Assembly: GCA_029582165.1 (NCBI GenBank)
Contig: CM055871.1
Location: 55,260,796-55,324,795 of the forward strand
Length of the DNA: 64,000 bases
DNA from: Portulaca oleracea
Taxonomy: Eukaryota > Streptophyta > Magnoliopsida > Caryophyllales > Portulacaceae
Direction: 5' to 3'
The translations under genes were made by a program, and so were the position numbers. Under the pieces are notes generated by a model, which saw only the letters and a program-made list of their open reading frames with translations, did not search any database and was not told the origin of the DNA. This document shows, in pieces, positions 32,048 to 44,255 of the stretch. How positions within the stretch are numbered: position 1 is the stretch's first letter; each line of letters begins with the position of its first letter.

Positions 32048-32334
32048 CGCCGCCACCCAACAGGATTACCAACTTCACTTGCCCTCCTGCAATCCCGATT
32101 ACACGATTCTAACCTCGTCAGAGCAGACGGCGTTTTAAGTCGGTTACAAGTGGTCACACATCTTAAACGCTGCGTCGGATGCTGATATAGTACTATATTT
32201 GTTTTTCCTTTTTCTTTAGGGTTTGGATATTCCTGAGCTAATTTTTAAGGTCTTCCTTGGCAACTAGCTCATAGCAAGTACCCGTGAATAATTAATTGTT
32301 TGATTTAATTATTTGATTTAGTTATTTAGATTAA
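32048..32334 (-). promoter_or_regulatory. ABCF3 5' flank
   Basis: Holds the leader and proximal promoter by position. No individual box is strong enough to name. Confidence 0.35.
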
Positions 32335-32560
32335 TTAATTGTAAGGAAAGTGTTTGATAAAGTAGATATTTGTAAAATGATATACCAAAAAGTTTCGAGT
32401 ATTTTTATCAAAACTAACTTATTGAATCCAAAAACATAATATGAAAATTTACTTATCAAACATATCAAGTAACTTTTGAGTTTGGACGAAAAACTAACAA
32501 TGTCCAAAAAGTTAAAAATCACATCAAAAAACTTGTTACCTAATAACTCCTAAATCTATA
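32335..32560. mobile_element. Dispersed non-coding repeat, copy 2 (inverse of 8.6-8.9 kb)
   Basis: Matches the reverse complement of 8596-8880 over much of its length (GTGTTTGATAAA, AACTAACTTATTGAATCCAA, ACTTATCAAACA). It lies about 300 bp upstream of the ABCF3 start. Confidence 0.45.
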
Positions 32561-32604
32561 TAACTTATTGTAAATTTGTAATTATATATAAATTACCATC
32601 GTTA

Positions 32605-33470
32605 ATATGTACATTTATAGCATTTTTGAAGCTATATAAAGACTTTTAGCAAGCCAATTTGGTTTTTTAACCGAGGCTTGCCTAGAGAAGCCTTATTGGA
32701 GTGAAAAATCTTATCACTCGGAATGTAGTGTAATAAGTAGAAGGTGGTAGATCGATAAGGTCTATGAAAATTAATAGGTGTCACCGAAATTAAATAGCAA
32801 AGTTACGACTCTGCTAATTTTGTAGATACCTATGCCCGTGTTGTTGGGTTTATTAATCACAATACAAGGGACTGTCAAACATACTCTTTAGATACTTACT
32901 TTAACGAGCATACAAGTCGAATAGTTCTTGAAATTTCTTAGGGTGAAATTCAAGAAAGAGAACAAGACAGATTGATATGATACCCGATTAAGAATGGGAG
33001 CTTCACAGTAAAATCAACTTGTTAATAAGTTAGAAATTTAGAGAAAATGACTCATAGCTCACATAAGTCTAACTCTAAGATTATTAATTAAAGGTTGCAT
33101 CATGTTTTTGTAGATTTCAGAAGTCATTCCAAACACAACATATTGTGTGTAGCTTGCTTGAGCATAACTTACATAAATAGCTATTTTTATGAAATCTAAT
33201 TGGACACTGAGTATATTATCTTGTTAATGTGATTATTTATTAATAGCAATCAACTTATTAATTACAACTTTTCAAATATGTCATTCTTAAAACACTATTT
33301 TCTTAAGTTAATAAAACATCGCGCACATTGTCATTGAACTTAATGTTACTGGGGTTAGTGAGAAGTGATTGTTGGGCATTTATTTTGAAAATAGGTTTGA
33401 AATTCAACCGAAACTACGCAGTGGTAAAAATGACAATTTTCTTGTTATGGGATTCTGCTTTAATATAATA
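32605..33470. repeat. Paralogous block, copy 1 (partner 39067-39935)
   Basis: Shares long near-identical runs with the partner, for example TTTATTAATCACAATACA and CATACTCTTTAGATACTTAC. It includes about 130 bp (near 32645-32780) missing from the partner and lacks the SINE found there. No gene recognised. Confidence 0.85.
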
Positions 33471-33554
33471 AAACTCATATCATCACCCAACAAAAGAATA
33501 ATCAGGGATAACCTCCACATACAACAGAAAAGTTATATTTTTATAATAAAATAA

Positions 33555-33575
33555 GGGAAATTGGATTCTAATAAT
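33555..33575. mobile_element. Terminus of the microsatellite-seated foldback family (fragment)
   Basis: Only the terminal 21 bp (GGGAAATTGGATTCTAATAA) are present before the sequence diverges. Confidence 0.4.
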
Positions 33576-33679
33576 ACGAAGCGTTGGCCATATCAGACTA
33601 AATAATGAATTTTCGATTTGGTGATAAATAATACGAACTTTAACTCCATGTTGCTCCGAACAGTACGCCACCCAATTAA

Positions 33680-33911
33680 GGCCACATTCTTTTATACAGT
33701 ACCGCTGCGGTGCGGTAAGTTGCGGTGTGGTAGAGTGCGGTAAGTTGTGGTTAGTTGTGGTAAGTTGTGGTGGAAAATTAAAAAAGTGGGTATTGAAATC
33801 TATTAATTAAAAAAGGGATTGTGGTAAGTTGTGGTGGATTGTGGTAAGTTGTAGTGAGTTGCGGTAACTTGCGGTGTCGCAAAGTGCAGTACCGTATAAA
33901 AGAATGGGGCC
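33680..33911. mobile_element. Harbinger/Tourist-like MITE
   Basis: 232 bp. Ends GGCCACATTCTTTTATACAG and (inverse) GGCCCCATTCTTTTATACGG are nearly identical, with TAA on both sides (33677-33679 and 33912-33914), the 3-bp PIF/Harbinger target. The body is made of GCGGT/GTGGTAAGTT repeats. A related, interrupted copy is at 51.76-52.94 kb. Confidence 0.85.
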
Positions 33912-33959
33912 TAAGTTGAACTTAACTCAGTGACGATCTGAGATGGCGGCTGATGCATG

Positions 33960-34092
33960 TTTATGTTGACACTGCCATGTCATCCAGGTTGACTCCTCCT
34001 CCTCCTCATCATCATACTCCTTCTTCTTCTTCTTCTTTTTCTCGTCACCATTAACAATCTCAGCTTCTCCCTCCTAAAGCTCTCCTCTCTCC

Positions 34093-34125
<33 letters not shown>

Positions 34126-34250
34126 TCCCTCTCTCTAGCTCAATTTCATTATCCCCTTTCATTCTTCCTCCACCTTCATTCATTTCATCCTCCTCCTTTC
34201 AGTAAACCCCACAAACCCAGAAAATTAAAATCAAAATCAAAATCAAAATA
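33960..34250 (+). other. CT-rich leader-like tract
   Basis: CTCCTCCTC and CTTCTTCTT runs and a (CT)n microsatellite at 34079-34137, then sequence like a plant 5' leader. It precedes a short frame cut off by the element at 34371. Confidence 0.5.
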
Positions 34251-34253
34251 TTC

Positions 34254-34337
34254 ATGATGTGGCCTTGGGGGGAAACCTTAACATTCAGCTGCCCAACCTA
34301 CTTCCGAGATTCAAAGTTAAATCCATCACAAAATTGA
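34254..34337 (+). CDS. Short frame at a leader-like start, possibly a gene 5' end
   Basis: 27 codons from a double ATG (MMWPWGETLTFSC...), ending in TGA 34 bp before the CACTA-like element. The upstream CT-rich tract resembles a real leader, so it could be the first exon of a gene cut by the insertion. I recognise no protein and the frame is too short to trust. Confidence 0.2.
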   Translation: MMWPWGETLTFSCPTYFRDSKLNPSQN

Positions 34338-34370
34338 TTCACATCCCTCATTAGGGTTTACGCTACTAAA

Positions 34371-34998
34371 AAACTCATTTTTAGCAACGCTTTTTTGCAA
34401 CGACCTTAATTTAGTCGTTGCGGTAAACATTTATGGCAACGAAATCTAACTATCGTTGTCATAGGTTGTTGTCATACACTTTATTTTGGCTTTGGGTATG
34501 ACATAAATTTGGGCTAGAGTTGTAATTTTAAATTCGCAACGAAAGGGGTCCTTGCAAAAGGTAACCTATGTCATTGGCAACGACAAACGTCGTTGCGAAT
34601 ACGCAAATTATTTTATGCAACAACCTTTGTTGTTGCAATAGTTGATATCAATTTACAACGACATATTGTTGCCAAAGTTATTAATTTATAGCAACAACTT
34701 GTTGTTGCCAAAGTTACCAAAAATATATACCGTTTTACGCTACGCCCTTTCTTGTTGAGAAAGTAACAAAACTAAAATCCCGTTTTTGGCAACGGCGACA
34801 ACTTATTTTAGACTTTGGTTTTGAGGGAAGTTTGAGCGGAAATTTTACATGTATTTTTGCAACGGAAGAAGTCATTCCTAAAGACGACCAATAACATTGG
34901 CAACAACTAATACCGTTACAAAAAAAGATATATTGTTTCACGCAACGACCTTTCTTGTTGCAATACTTGATATTCATTTATAGCAACGATATTTTGTT
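34371..34998. mobile_element. CACTA-like subterminal repeat cluster
   Basis: Begins CGCTACTAAAAAACTCATTT, close to CACTACTAAAAAA-type ends of plant CACTA elements, then carries a dozen or more direct and inverted copies of GCAACGAC / TTGTTGC in 620 bp, as in arrays bound by CACTA transposases. No transposase. The matching right terminus is not clear, so it may be truncated. Confidence 0.5.
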
Positions 34999-35178
34999 GC
35001 AAAATTTTTAAGTGAAGAACTGAAGATTTTATCAAACTAATTTAATTAAGTATATTTTTTTAAAATTATACTTAAAAAATTATTTTGATAAATTGTCTAT
35101 TTATATATTTTATTAGGATATGAATAGTTACCAAAGATAACATGGTCGATCTAACACACAAACCCCTGTGTGTGTGTA

Positions 35179-35707
35179 GGGAAATTGGATTCTAATAATC
35201 CCTACTTTTGCAAATTGAATGGCAATAATCTCTACTTTCAATTTGTATTCTAGTGGTCCAAAAAAAAAATTGTATTGTAGTGGGACATAATCGAGAGTAT
35301 ACCCTAAATATCATAGATTTTGTGTTGCATTTGATTCAAAACTTTGTATAACACTTTACCGCGATTTTTAATGAATTTACAGTATTTCTTGCAATTTTTC
35401 AATTTTTTTTCAATTTTTTGTGATTTTTTCAATTTTATTCCTTTTAAAAAATCATAATAATTGCTTGGAATCTCAAAAAAATAATTTAAAAAATGTTTTA
35501 GCAACTACACTTCATTACCTATCTGGGGGCATGAACGAAAAAAACAAAAACAATATGGGATAGACATAAAAAAATAAAAAGAATGTGGTGATGAATTTGG
35601 TACCACAACAATATATTAAAAAAAAATTTGGACCACCAGAATACAAATTGAAAGTAGAGATTATTGTCATCCAATTTGCAAAAGTAGGAATTATTAGAAT
35701 CTAATTT

Positions 35708-35709
<2 letters not shown>
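35179..35709. mobile_element. Foldback element seated in TA/TG microsatellite, copy B
   Basis: About 531 bp. Left end GGGAAATTGGATTCTAATAA follows (TG)n; right end, the inverse, is followed by (TA)n. The interior includes GGGACATAATCGAGAGTATA, whose inverse lies near the right end of copy A, showing the opposite orientation. Confidence 0.85.
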
Positions 35710-35744
<35 letters not shown>

Positions 35745-35747
<3 letters not shown>

Positions 35748-36270
35748 AAATTTGATTCTAATAATCCCTACTTTTGCAAATTGGATGGCAATAATCCCTA
35801 CTTTAAATTTGTATTCTGGTGGTTAAAAAAAAATAAAATTATATTGTAGTGGGACATAATCTAGAGTATACCATAAATATCATAGATTTTGTATTGCATT
35901 TGATTCAAAACTTTGTATAACACTTTACCACGATTTTTAATGAATTTACAGCACTTCTCCCAATTTTTTTGAATATTTTTTATGATTTTTCAATTTTATT
36001 CTTTTTAAAAAATCATATTAATTGCTTGGAATCTCAAAAAAATAGTTTAAAAAATGTTTTAGCAACTACACTTCATTACCTATCTGAGGGCGGGAACGAA
36101 AAAAACAAAAACAATATGGGGGTAGGCATAAAAAAAAATAAAAAGAATGTGGTAATGGATTTGGTACCAATACAATACAATTTTATTTTTTTTTACCACC
36201 AGAATACAAATTGAAAGTAGGAATTATTGTCATCCAATTTGCAAAAGTAGGGATTATTAGAATCCAATTT

Positions 36271-36273
<3 letters not shown>
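35745..36273. mobile_element. Foldback element seated in TA microsatellite, copy C
   Basis: About 529 bp, same orientation as B and separated from it only by (TA)n at 35710-35744; (TA)n also follows it. B and C are clearly related throughout. Confidence 0.85.
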
Positions 36274-36334
<61 letters not shown>

Positions 36335-36338
<4 letters not shown>

Positions 36339-36515
36339 AGTGTTATACTAAGTTTTGAATCAAATGCAACACAAAATCTATGATTCCCTCGAAAATAATC
36401 AAAATATCCCACTACAATCCAATTTTATTTTTTTTGGACCACCAGAATACAAAGTGAAAGTACGGTCAACCATTGTCCAATTGGTGAAAATAGGGATTAT
36501 TAGAATCCAATTATC

Positions 36516-36516
<1 letters not shown>
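36335..36516. mobile_element. Foldback element, copy D (one arm)
   Basis: Only the right portion remains, ending TTATTAGAATCCAATTATCC and followed by TA then (GT)n to 36582. The left side abuts (TA)n at 36274-36334. Confidence 0.7.

Positions 36517-36582
<66 letters not shown>
36517..36582. repeat. (TA)n(GT)n microsatellite
   Basis: A short TA run followed by about 28 GT units. Translation products are spurious. Confidence 0.95.
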
Positions 36583-36583
<1 letters not shown>

Positions 36584-37395
36584 GAAATCAGATTCAGATC
36601 TAATTGCTAGTTGGTAGGGTGTAAAATAGAGCAATATATTGAATTGACAATGGTGTATCAGTCGGCAGGGCAATTTGTTTCCAATTTCTTTGATTAATTA
36701 ACAGAAGATATTGAATTGGCATATTTGATTAATTACAAAGACATGATTGACGAACTGTAATTTAGAAATGTAAAAAACTACTCATTCTTTCTAATTTCTT
36801 TTGTTCAAATAATTACAAAGACATATGAACCCTAATTTAGAAATCTGAAAAACTACTAATTCTTTCCAATTTCTTTTACTGTCAAATAAATCATACCTAA
36901 ATAATTAACAGAAGATGTTGACAATATAATTCATACGAAACTAAACCATAATGCAAAGTTATTGGTACATGAGATGTTAAAGTGAGAGAACAAAGATGAC
37001 AAGCGTGCAGCGTGGATGAAATGTGAGTTTCAATTGAACGACTGTTGGTGAGAGGAGCCAATATATTGTATTTGTTTGCTAAAGATTCTACCGGTTGGAA
37101 AATTCAGGGGGGTAAAGAGGAAGAGTTAGAATTCAGAGTAGCAACAAGATAAGGAGAAAGAAAGAGAAACATAGTGAGAACTGTACGGAAAAGAAAAGAA
37201 AAAGATGACAAGATGGACAACTGTTATCTGTAGAAGTTATCAACTAAAGCCCAACACAGTCCACCAAAAGAAAAGAAAGAAAATAAACAAAAGGGCACAA
37301 CCTCACACCGCCTAAGTGAAAGCACGCAGGCAAGCAGCCACCAAAACAACAACAAAACAGCTCCCCTTTTTATTATAGCTAAGGAAAGGATAAGG
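36583..37395. other. Unassigned A-rich sequence before the trehalase fragment
   Basis: No protein recognised. 37090-37380 is purine-rich. If the trehalase fragment was carried by a Helitron, its 5' end should lie in or before this stretch, but I cannot point to a convincing TC terminus. Confidence 0.4.
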
Positions 37396-38398
37396 ATATC
37401 TTATGATGATTGGTGGCGGTGTACTCTTTGGCTTTGGTTTATTATTCACTCACAGTCAAGTTTTCTGTCTTCCGGCCATCCAAATTCTTCTAATAATGCC
37501 AACACAACCCCATTGGTCCACCCAAATCCCCTCCGCATGTGAAAACATATATATGCCAATTTTCAGAAGAAAAAAAAATATTGTGTAGTGTAACAAAGGA
37601 ATGAATCTCGGCAATTCTTGCACAATTACCTGGGTCACATATGCACCGCCACGTCTATAGCTTCCGCATACTTCAACATTATACTTTTCATACATCTCAC
37701 CGCTTTTCTTGTAAGCTGCATAATTGGTCCTGATCCATCTCACTGCCAAATCTTCTGCCGTCAACTTTGCTTCTTTATACCTCGATTTCACTAAGCTCTG
37801 GCACCATTAAGTACAAACCCATAATTCTCAACAAGATAAACGAGGTTAGTCACAATGGGTTTTGCAGTCTCGTGCATCTTACTAGCCAACAAATCTCAGC
37901 GGAAAGTAGTGAACACCATCAAAAGTTTCTTTTACAGTTTAAGTACGATCAATCACACACTATTACAACTAGTAAAGCCATTCCAAGTTGTCCTTCTATA
38001 GTTGCTTAACAGATATATAATACAAACTTTAAAGCTCCTCAAGCATCTTGTCTTTTCAATATTCACATCCTAATTGCAAGACCACAATCAGCAACATATT
38101 ATATGCCCAAGCTAATATTGTCATCAAGCCAAGAATGAAAAATCCAATTACGAATGAACTAATGTTTTTACATAGATTGAATTACATCTCTTCAACCTTT
38201 TCATCGAAGTTCATATTGTTCAATCACTAAAGGCGTCTTAAGGAAGCTAAATTAAAGAAAAAACTATGACAGTATCCTCATCCCCACCGACTCAACAGTT
38301 TAGGTGCACTTTCACTAATTCTTCCTTTCAAGAATACCAGAAAAGCTCACACGAGCATTTTGTAGATAGTGACATCAAAAAAACAATGCACATGTTCA
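37396..38398 (-). pseudogene. Rearranged trehalase fragment
   Basis: 37396-37792 copies 10999-11383 (3' UTR, last exon, last intron and most of the YPNGWAP exon side) and 37793-38398 copies 13628-14232 (the exon with ARAYYTN and the first intron). The 2.2 kb between is deleted, with a 2-bp TA overlap at the join. Introns are retained, so it came from DNA, not mRNA. It has scattered substitutions and a 3-bp difference near the stop. It lacks the N-terminus and most of the catalytic domain and cannot make an enzyme. Confidence 0.95.
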
Positions 38399-38452
38399 GT
38401 AATCTAATAATGTCCCGTGCAACGCATGTGTAACACAGGGTCAAAAGACTAG
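38399..38452 (+). mobile_element. Helitron-like 3' terminus
   Basis: Directly after the trehalase fragment comes GTCCCGTGCAACGCATGTG (imperfect hairpin at 38414-38430; a second small stem TGTG...CACA at 38427-38437), then about 11 bp and CTAG followed by T. Helitrons end in a hairpin 10-12 bp before CTRR and insert next to T. The match is partial and no 5' end was found. Confidence 0.5.
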
Positions 38453-38453
38453 T

Positions 38454-38456
<3 letters not shown>

Positions 38457-38505
<49 letters not shown>
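38457..38505. repeat. (AT)n microsatellite
   Basis: About 24 AT units immediately beyond the Helitron-like terminus. Confidence 0.95.
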
Positions 38506-38506
<1 letters not shown>

Positions 38507-39066
38507 GGGTACAAAAGGTGAGGGTCGAAATTTGTGAGTTTTAGAGCATATGGAATGGAGAGTTTCAATTCGACTCACTGCTGTCGTGGCATGAAATGAG
38601 AATGGAATGAGGTCGTGTTGGACATTTCAGTGCTGAGAATGAGACTCGTCTCGCGATAATCTCGTTTTCAGTCTCGCGAAACAAGTTTGGAAAACTCAAA
38701 TTATATTTTTTTCTCTCTCCTCCACCTCATTTTTTTATCAATATAACCGAATTATTTATATTATTAAGTAGGACTCATTTATTATTTTTTTAATTAATAT
38801 GAGTAACTCATGATCACTATTGGAAAACTAGCTAAATAAAAGGTTAAATTTTGACTCTCTTAATCGGGATCCGCATATTCCACGTCATCTAATTAATCAA
38901 ATTCAAACTCACTGTTGTGGGTGCTCTTAATAAGGGTAGTTTTGAAAAACTCAAATTAGTAATTTTTTAATTTTAATAAATTCAAGATAAAACTTAGCAC
39001 ATGTAAGAATAAGATTTATTTTACTTACGGTGGTTGTCATGGTTGACAATCACTATAAATATATAC
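38506..39066. other. Intergenic, nothing recognised
   Basis: No gene or element terminus that I can support. Confidence 0.45.
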
Positions 39067-39935
39067 ATATGTACATTTATAACATTTTTGACGTTATATA
39101 AACAGATGTCATTGAAATTAAAGGGTAAAGTTACGATTTCGCTAATTTCGTAAATACATATGTCTGTGTTGTAGGGTTTATTAATCACAATACAGGGGAA
39201 TGTCGAACATACTCTTTAGATACTTACTTTAACGAGTATACAAATCAAATGGTTCTTGAAATTCCTTTGAGTGAAATTCAAGAAAGAAAACAAGACCGAT
39301 TGATATGATACCCGACAAGAATGGGAGCTTCACAGTATAATCAACTTTTTAGTAAGTTAGAAATTTAGAGAAATTGACTTAGAGCTCATATAAATATAAC
39401 TCTAAGATGTATTAATTAAAGGTTGCATCAAGTTTCTGTGGATTTCATAAGTCATTCCAAAATCAACGTATTGTGCGTAACTTGCATAAATAAATATTTT
39501 TTATAAAATCTAATTGGACATTGTACGTGTATTTATTATATTATATCTTGTTTTTGTAACTGATCAATGTGATTACTTATTAATAGTAATCAACTTATTA
39601 ATTACAACTTTTCAAAAATGTCATTCTTAAAGCACTATTTTCTTAAGTTAATAAAACACTGTACACATGCGCATGGTAGGTCCGCCTTCTATTCTTACCC
39701 TTCAGGGTTCGAATCTTGGGAGTGCATTTTCCCCTTATTAATAAGTTGGACCCCTTACTTATATAAAAAAATAAATAAAACACCGTGCACATTGTCATTG
39801 AGCTTAATGTTGTTGGGGTTCATACTGAGAAATGACTGTTGGGCATTTATCTTGAAAATAGGTTTGAAACTCAGCCGAAACTACATAATGGTGAAAATGA
39901 TAATTTTCTTGTTATGGGGTTATGCTTTAATAATA
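39067..39935. repeat. Paralogous block, copy 2 (partner 32605-33470)
   Basis: Co-linear with the ABCF3-proximal block over its whole length, with small indels, and containing a SINE insertion that the partner lacks. Confidence 0.85.
39667..39773 (+). mobile_element. tRNA-derived SINE, about 107 bp
   Basis: Contains GGTTCGAATCTTGGGAG (Pol III B box type) and a weaker A-box-like GCGCATGGTAGG upstream, and ends in an A-rich tail. A 17-bp target duplication AATAAAACAC(T/C)GT(A/G)CAC flanks it (39650-39666 and 39774-39790). The paralogous block at about 33312-33328 has a single uninterrupted copy of this site. Confidence 0.85.
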
Positions 39936-40009
39936 ATCTGAATTAGAATATAGATGTGTATGGAATTAACTCACCCACATATTTTCTATCTTATTTTCAT
40001 ATGTTTAAA

Positions 40010-40064
40010 GACAACAAACTCGATTCTCTCAAAAAAAAAAAAAAAAAAGACAACAAACTCGATC
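40010..40064. mobile_element. Minimal poly(A) retro-insertion with target duplication
   Basis: GACAACAAACTCGAT occurs at both sides of TCTCTC plus about 18 A. This looks like the extreme 3' end of a LINE/SINE-type insertion of only about 25 bp. Confidence 0.6.
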
Positions 40065-40069
40065 ACTTG

Positions 40070-41481
40070 AACATTAAAATTTGGACATGAGACATTTCGA
40101 TTCAGGTTTAGTGAAAATATTAAAACCTTGCTTTTTTTTTAATGTGAAATGTGGGGAGTTTCATTTAATATCAGGAACATTACAATTATTCTCAATCTCA
40201 ACTAGAGGAACAATAAAAAGTTGTTCCATCATCTTCCCTACGATTTTGCTCCCATACTCAATCCAAAATTTTCAAGCTCATGTGCAATTTTATTCTCAAT
40301 TTTACACACATGACGAAATAAAATGAAACGAAATGAAGAGAATAAGCCCACAACATTAAAAAAAAAAAAAAAACTAAGAGCATTTGTGTAGTTTAGTCTT
40401 CTATGACCCTTTAAAGCTCAAATGATATTTGTGACATCATATTTCTGTATTAGCTCTTCTTTGATGTCCACTTACAATGTAATCTTCATTCCTTAATATA
40501 CCTGCTTCCGACCAATTCTCCATTTACCGGCAAACAACAAAAATATATGATACTAAAACACTCCAATTTGATCTCATGATCTTGCAAATTGCTAGGACTT
40601 GCCTCCTCGCTAATCTTGAATAGTCGAGCGTCCACGTCTTTTCCCTTTCCTTGATGTTGGATCAGCACTTGACTTATAATACCCTCAGGGGTGAACAAAA
40701 ATTATGGGAGTTTCGCTCTCGATCCTAAAGTTCATGTTAGGAGTCGGAGTTAGCAGGCTACAGCTATCCGCCTCCTTCAACTGGAGATCAGCGACCAAAT
40801 AGTCCTTAAGGGAATCTCTTACTTCATTAGAATGGTAACTGACACAAAACTATGGATAGATCCCTGGTGGAACAGCTCGCCATTGATCCACTAGCCATCT
40901 GGATCCCACCCGACCGCAGTGGAAACCTCTCATTTACGATCGATATCTTTTGGAGCCCTTCTTGAATGAATATATTTTTATGGAAAGCTAGAATATCTAG
41001 TAAAAGTAACAACTTTTCCTAAGTATTTGCGTGCACTATGTATCATTTGATAATTCAAGAAACCCCCTACTTTTTTTTTTAGTTTTTTTTTATTTAAATG
41101 GAAGAATTCCAAAGATGATCCGGTCCCTTCCCGAGCTCTCCTCAACCTTGATGTGAGTTTCCCGGCCCCGTTGGAAGAGCATTGGGTGAAGTAATGGACG
41201 ATCGATCTCCACATCATCTTTAAGTTCTTCCGGGCGTTCAATGAGGGGCCTTCCTGAACCTCCGGGGTGTCTAGGGGCATCCCTGAACCCACTTGAATAC
41301 TTCGGGTCGGGTCGGGTCGACATCGGCACCAAATGTTGGAGTATTTCAAGAGTTTAGAGGCATAAAAGTAGAAGGTATAAGCATAGGATCGACCGGGAGG
41401 TCGAATAAGAGCTTAACAAAGAAAATGGACTCAACAAGGATCGTGTTTAGTATGAAACGACCCGTGTTGGTGTCCAGAGGG
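40070..41481. other. Mixed repeat remnants, no intact gene
   Basis: Short pieces only. 40832-40891 on the plus strand reads TKLWIDPWWNSSPLI, like the segment C-terminal to a plant LINE reverse transcriptase, but is too short to be sure. 41297-41322 has a GGGTCGGGTCG repeat. Confidence 0.35.
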
Positions 41482-41580
41482 TTTAAAAAGTGTGCTCAGG
41501 ATCAACACGGACCGTGTTGATCTTAAAAAGTGTGCTTAGGATCAACACAGACCGTGTTGATCCAACACGGGTCGTGTTGA
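41482..41580. repeat. Palindrome-bearing 40-bp tandem repeat
   Basis: Two adjacent units (TTAAAAAGTGTGCTCAGG + GATCAACACGGACCGTGTTGATC) at 41482-41522 and 41523-41562, then a third partial palindrome CAACACGGGTCGTGTTG. Each 23-bp core is a near-perfect inverted repeat. Confidence 0.8.
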
Positions 41581-41599
41581 GCACTGTCGGGATTAAAAT

Positions 41600-43168
<1,569 letters not shown>

Positions 43169-43724
43169 TCATAAGGCAATTGTCACTGCTTATGGACCCG
43201 AACCTAGGTGATCTATCCATGACCAGGATGAAGCTTGGGTGAAACTTAGTGGATGCCCGAACCGACTGATGTTGAAGAATCAGTGGATGAGTTGTGGTTA
43301 GGGGTGAAATGCCACTCGAACGCAGAGCTAGCTGGTGACTACCCAATGTGGATAAATTCTTTAATCAGGATGGGCACTGAAGAAAGCAACTACAGAAGAG
43401 AACCTTAGAAGGGCTGACCCACCTATACAATAGAAAAAGGTGCCCCAAGCCCAAATTCACAGGCTTCATATCTTGACTTCGTCGTCATAGGAAGAGTTCT
43501 CCATAAATATGGTATAAAGGCACGAGCTGCTCAGTTGCAGGAGGAGCTAGCGACAGCAACCTCGCCCTGGAGTGCTCTCCCAGTCAACAACACGACCGGG
43601 AGTGAGACTACCTCATCTCCTAGTCCCAATTTCTGGTTATATATTGCAGAATGCACATGTTACATTAACATTGACAGGATAAAAGATACAAAGGGATGGC
43701 CAGCCATTAGGGCTGCAGCCGCTA

Positions 43725-44255
43725 TTACAAACTTAGAACACTATCAATGAGTTTCCTGGTTCTCTTCTTACCTTTTGCAAAACTTAGGCATCGAGTTTGT
43801 ACAACGTTTTTGATCGCGTTGGCTAGAGAAGTACCAATTTTCTCCCTTTTAGCTTGGACTCTTTCGTTTCTTTCCCTCCATAAGGTGTAGATATAAGTAC
43901 AGAAAATGGCATACAGGAGCTGCCTTTCACTACGAGAGCCCACAGTCTGTTCCATTGCCTGTGCCCAACTATGTAGGCTCGCGGAGTTAGGGAACTGGCT
44001 GGAAGCCCAGCTAGGAAGGAGACTACGAGCTTCCTTCCCTAGGGGACAGTCGACAAAGAGATGAGGGATGGATTATTCCTCCTTTTGACACATGGGCCAA
44101 GTGGTTTGGCCAGTCCCACCCCTCCCCCATTTGGTTGTTCTGGCCCTGACCGACAACCAACTAGCCAAACAGGCCCGGGAGATGAAAGAATGTTGGGGGG
44201 TAATTAGCGTACTCCAGGGAATATTTACCCAGTCAGGGCGGCTTAGCTGAATCAT
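43725..44255 (-). pseudogene. LINE reverse-transcriptase C-terminal (zf-RVT) remnant
   Basis: The minus strand reads PQHSFISRACLASWLSVRAR, then WPMCQKEE, one in-frame stop, SIPHLFVDCPLGKEARSLL and YAIFCTYIYTLWRERNERVQ. This is the zinc-binding tail of plant LINE RTs, reading W...P.HSF...L...CP.C...E...HLF..C. Both halves share one frame, so a single stop plus loss of the rest marks it as a 5'-truncated, dead copy. Confidence 0.7.

Noticed and set aside
39700..39720. tRNA gene around GGTTCGAATC
   Set aside because: No cloverleaf or acceptor stem fits; the box belongs to a SINE with a tail and target duplication.
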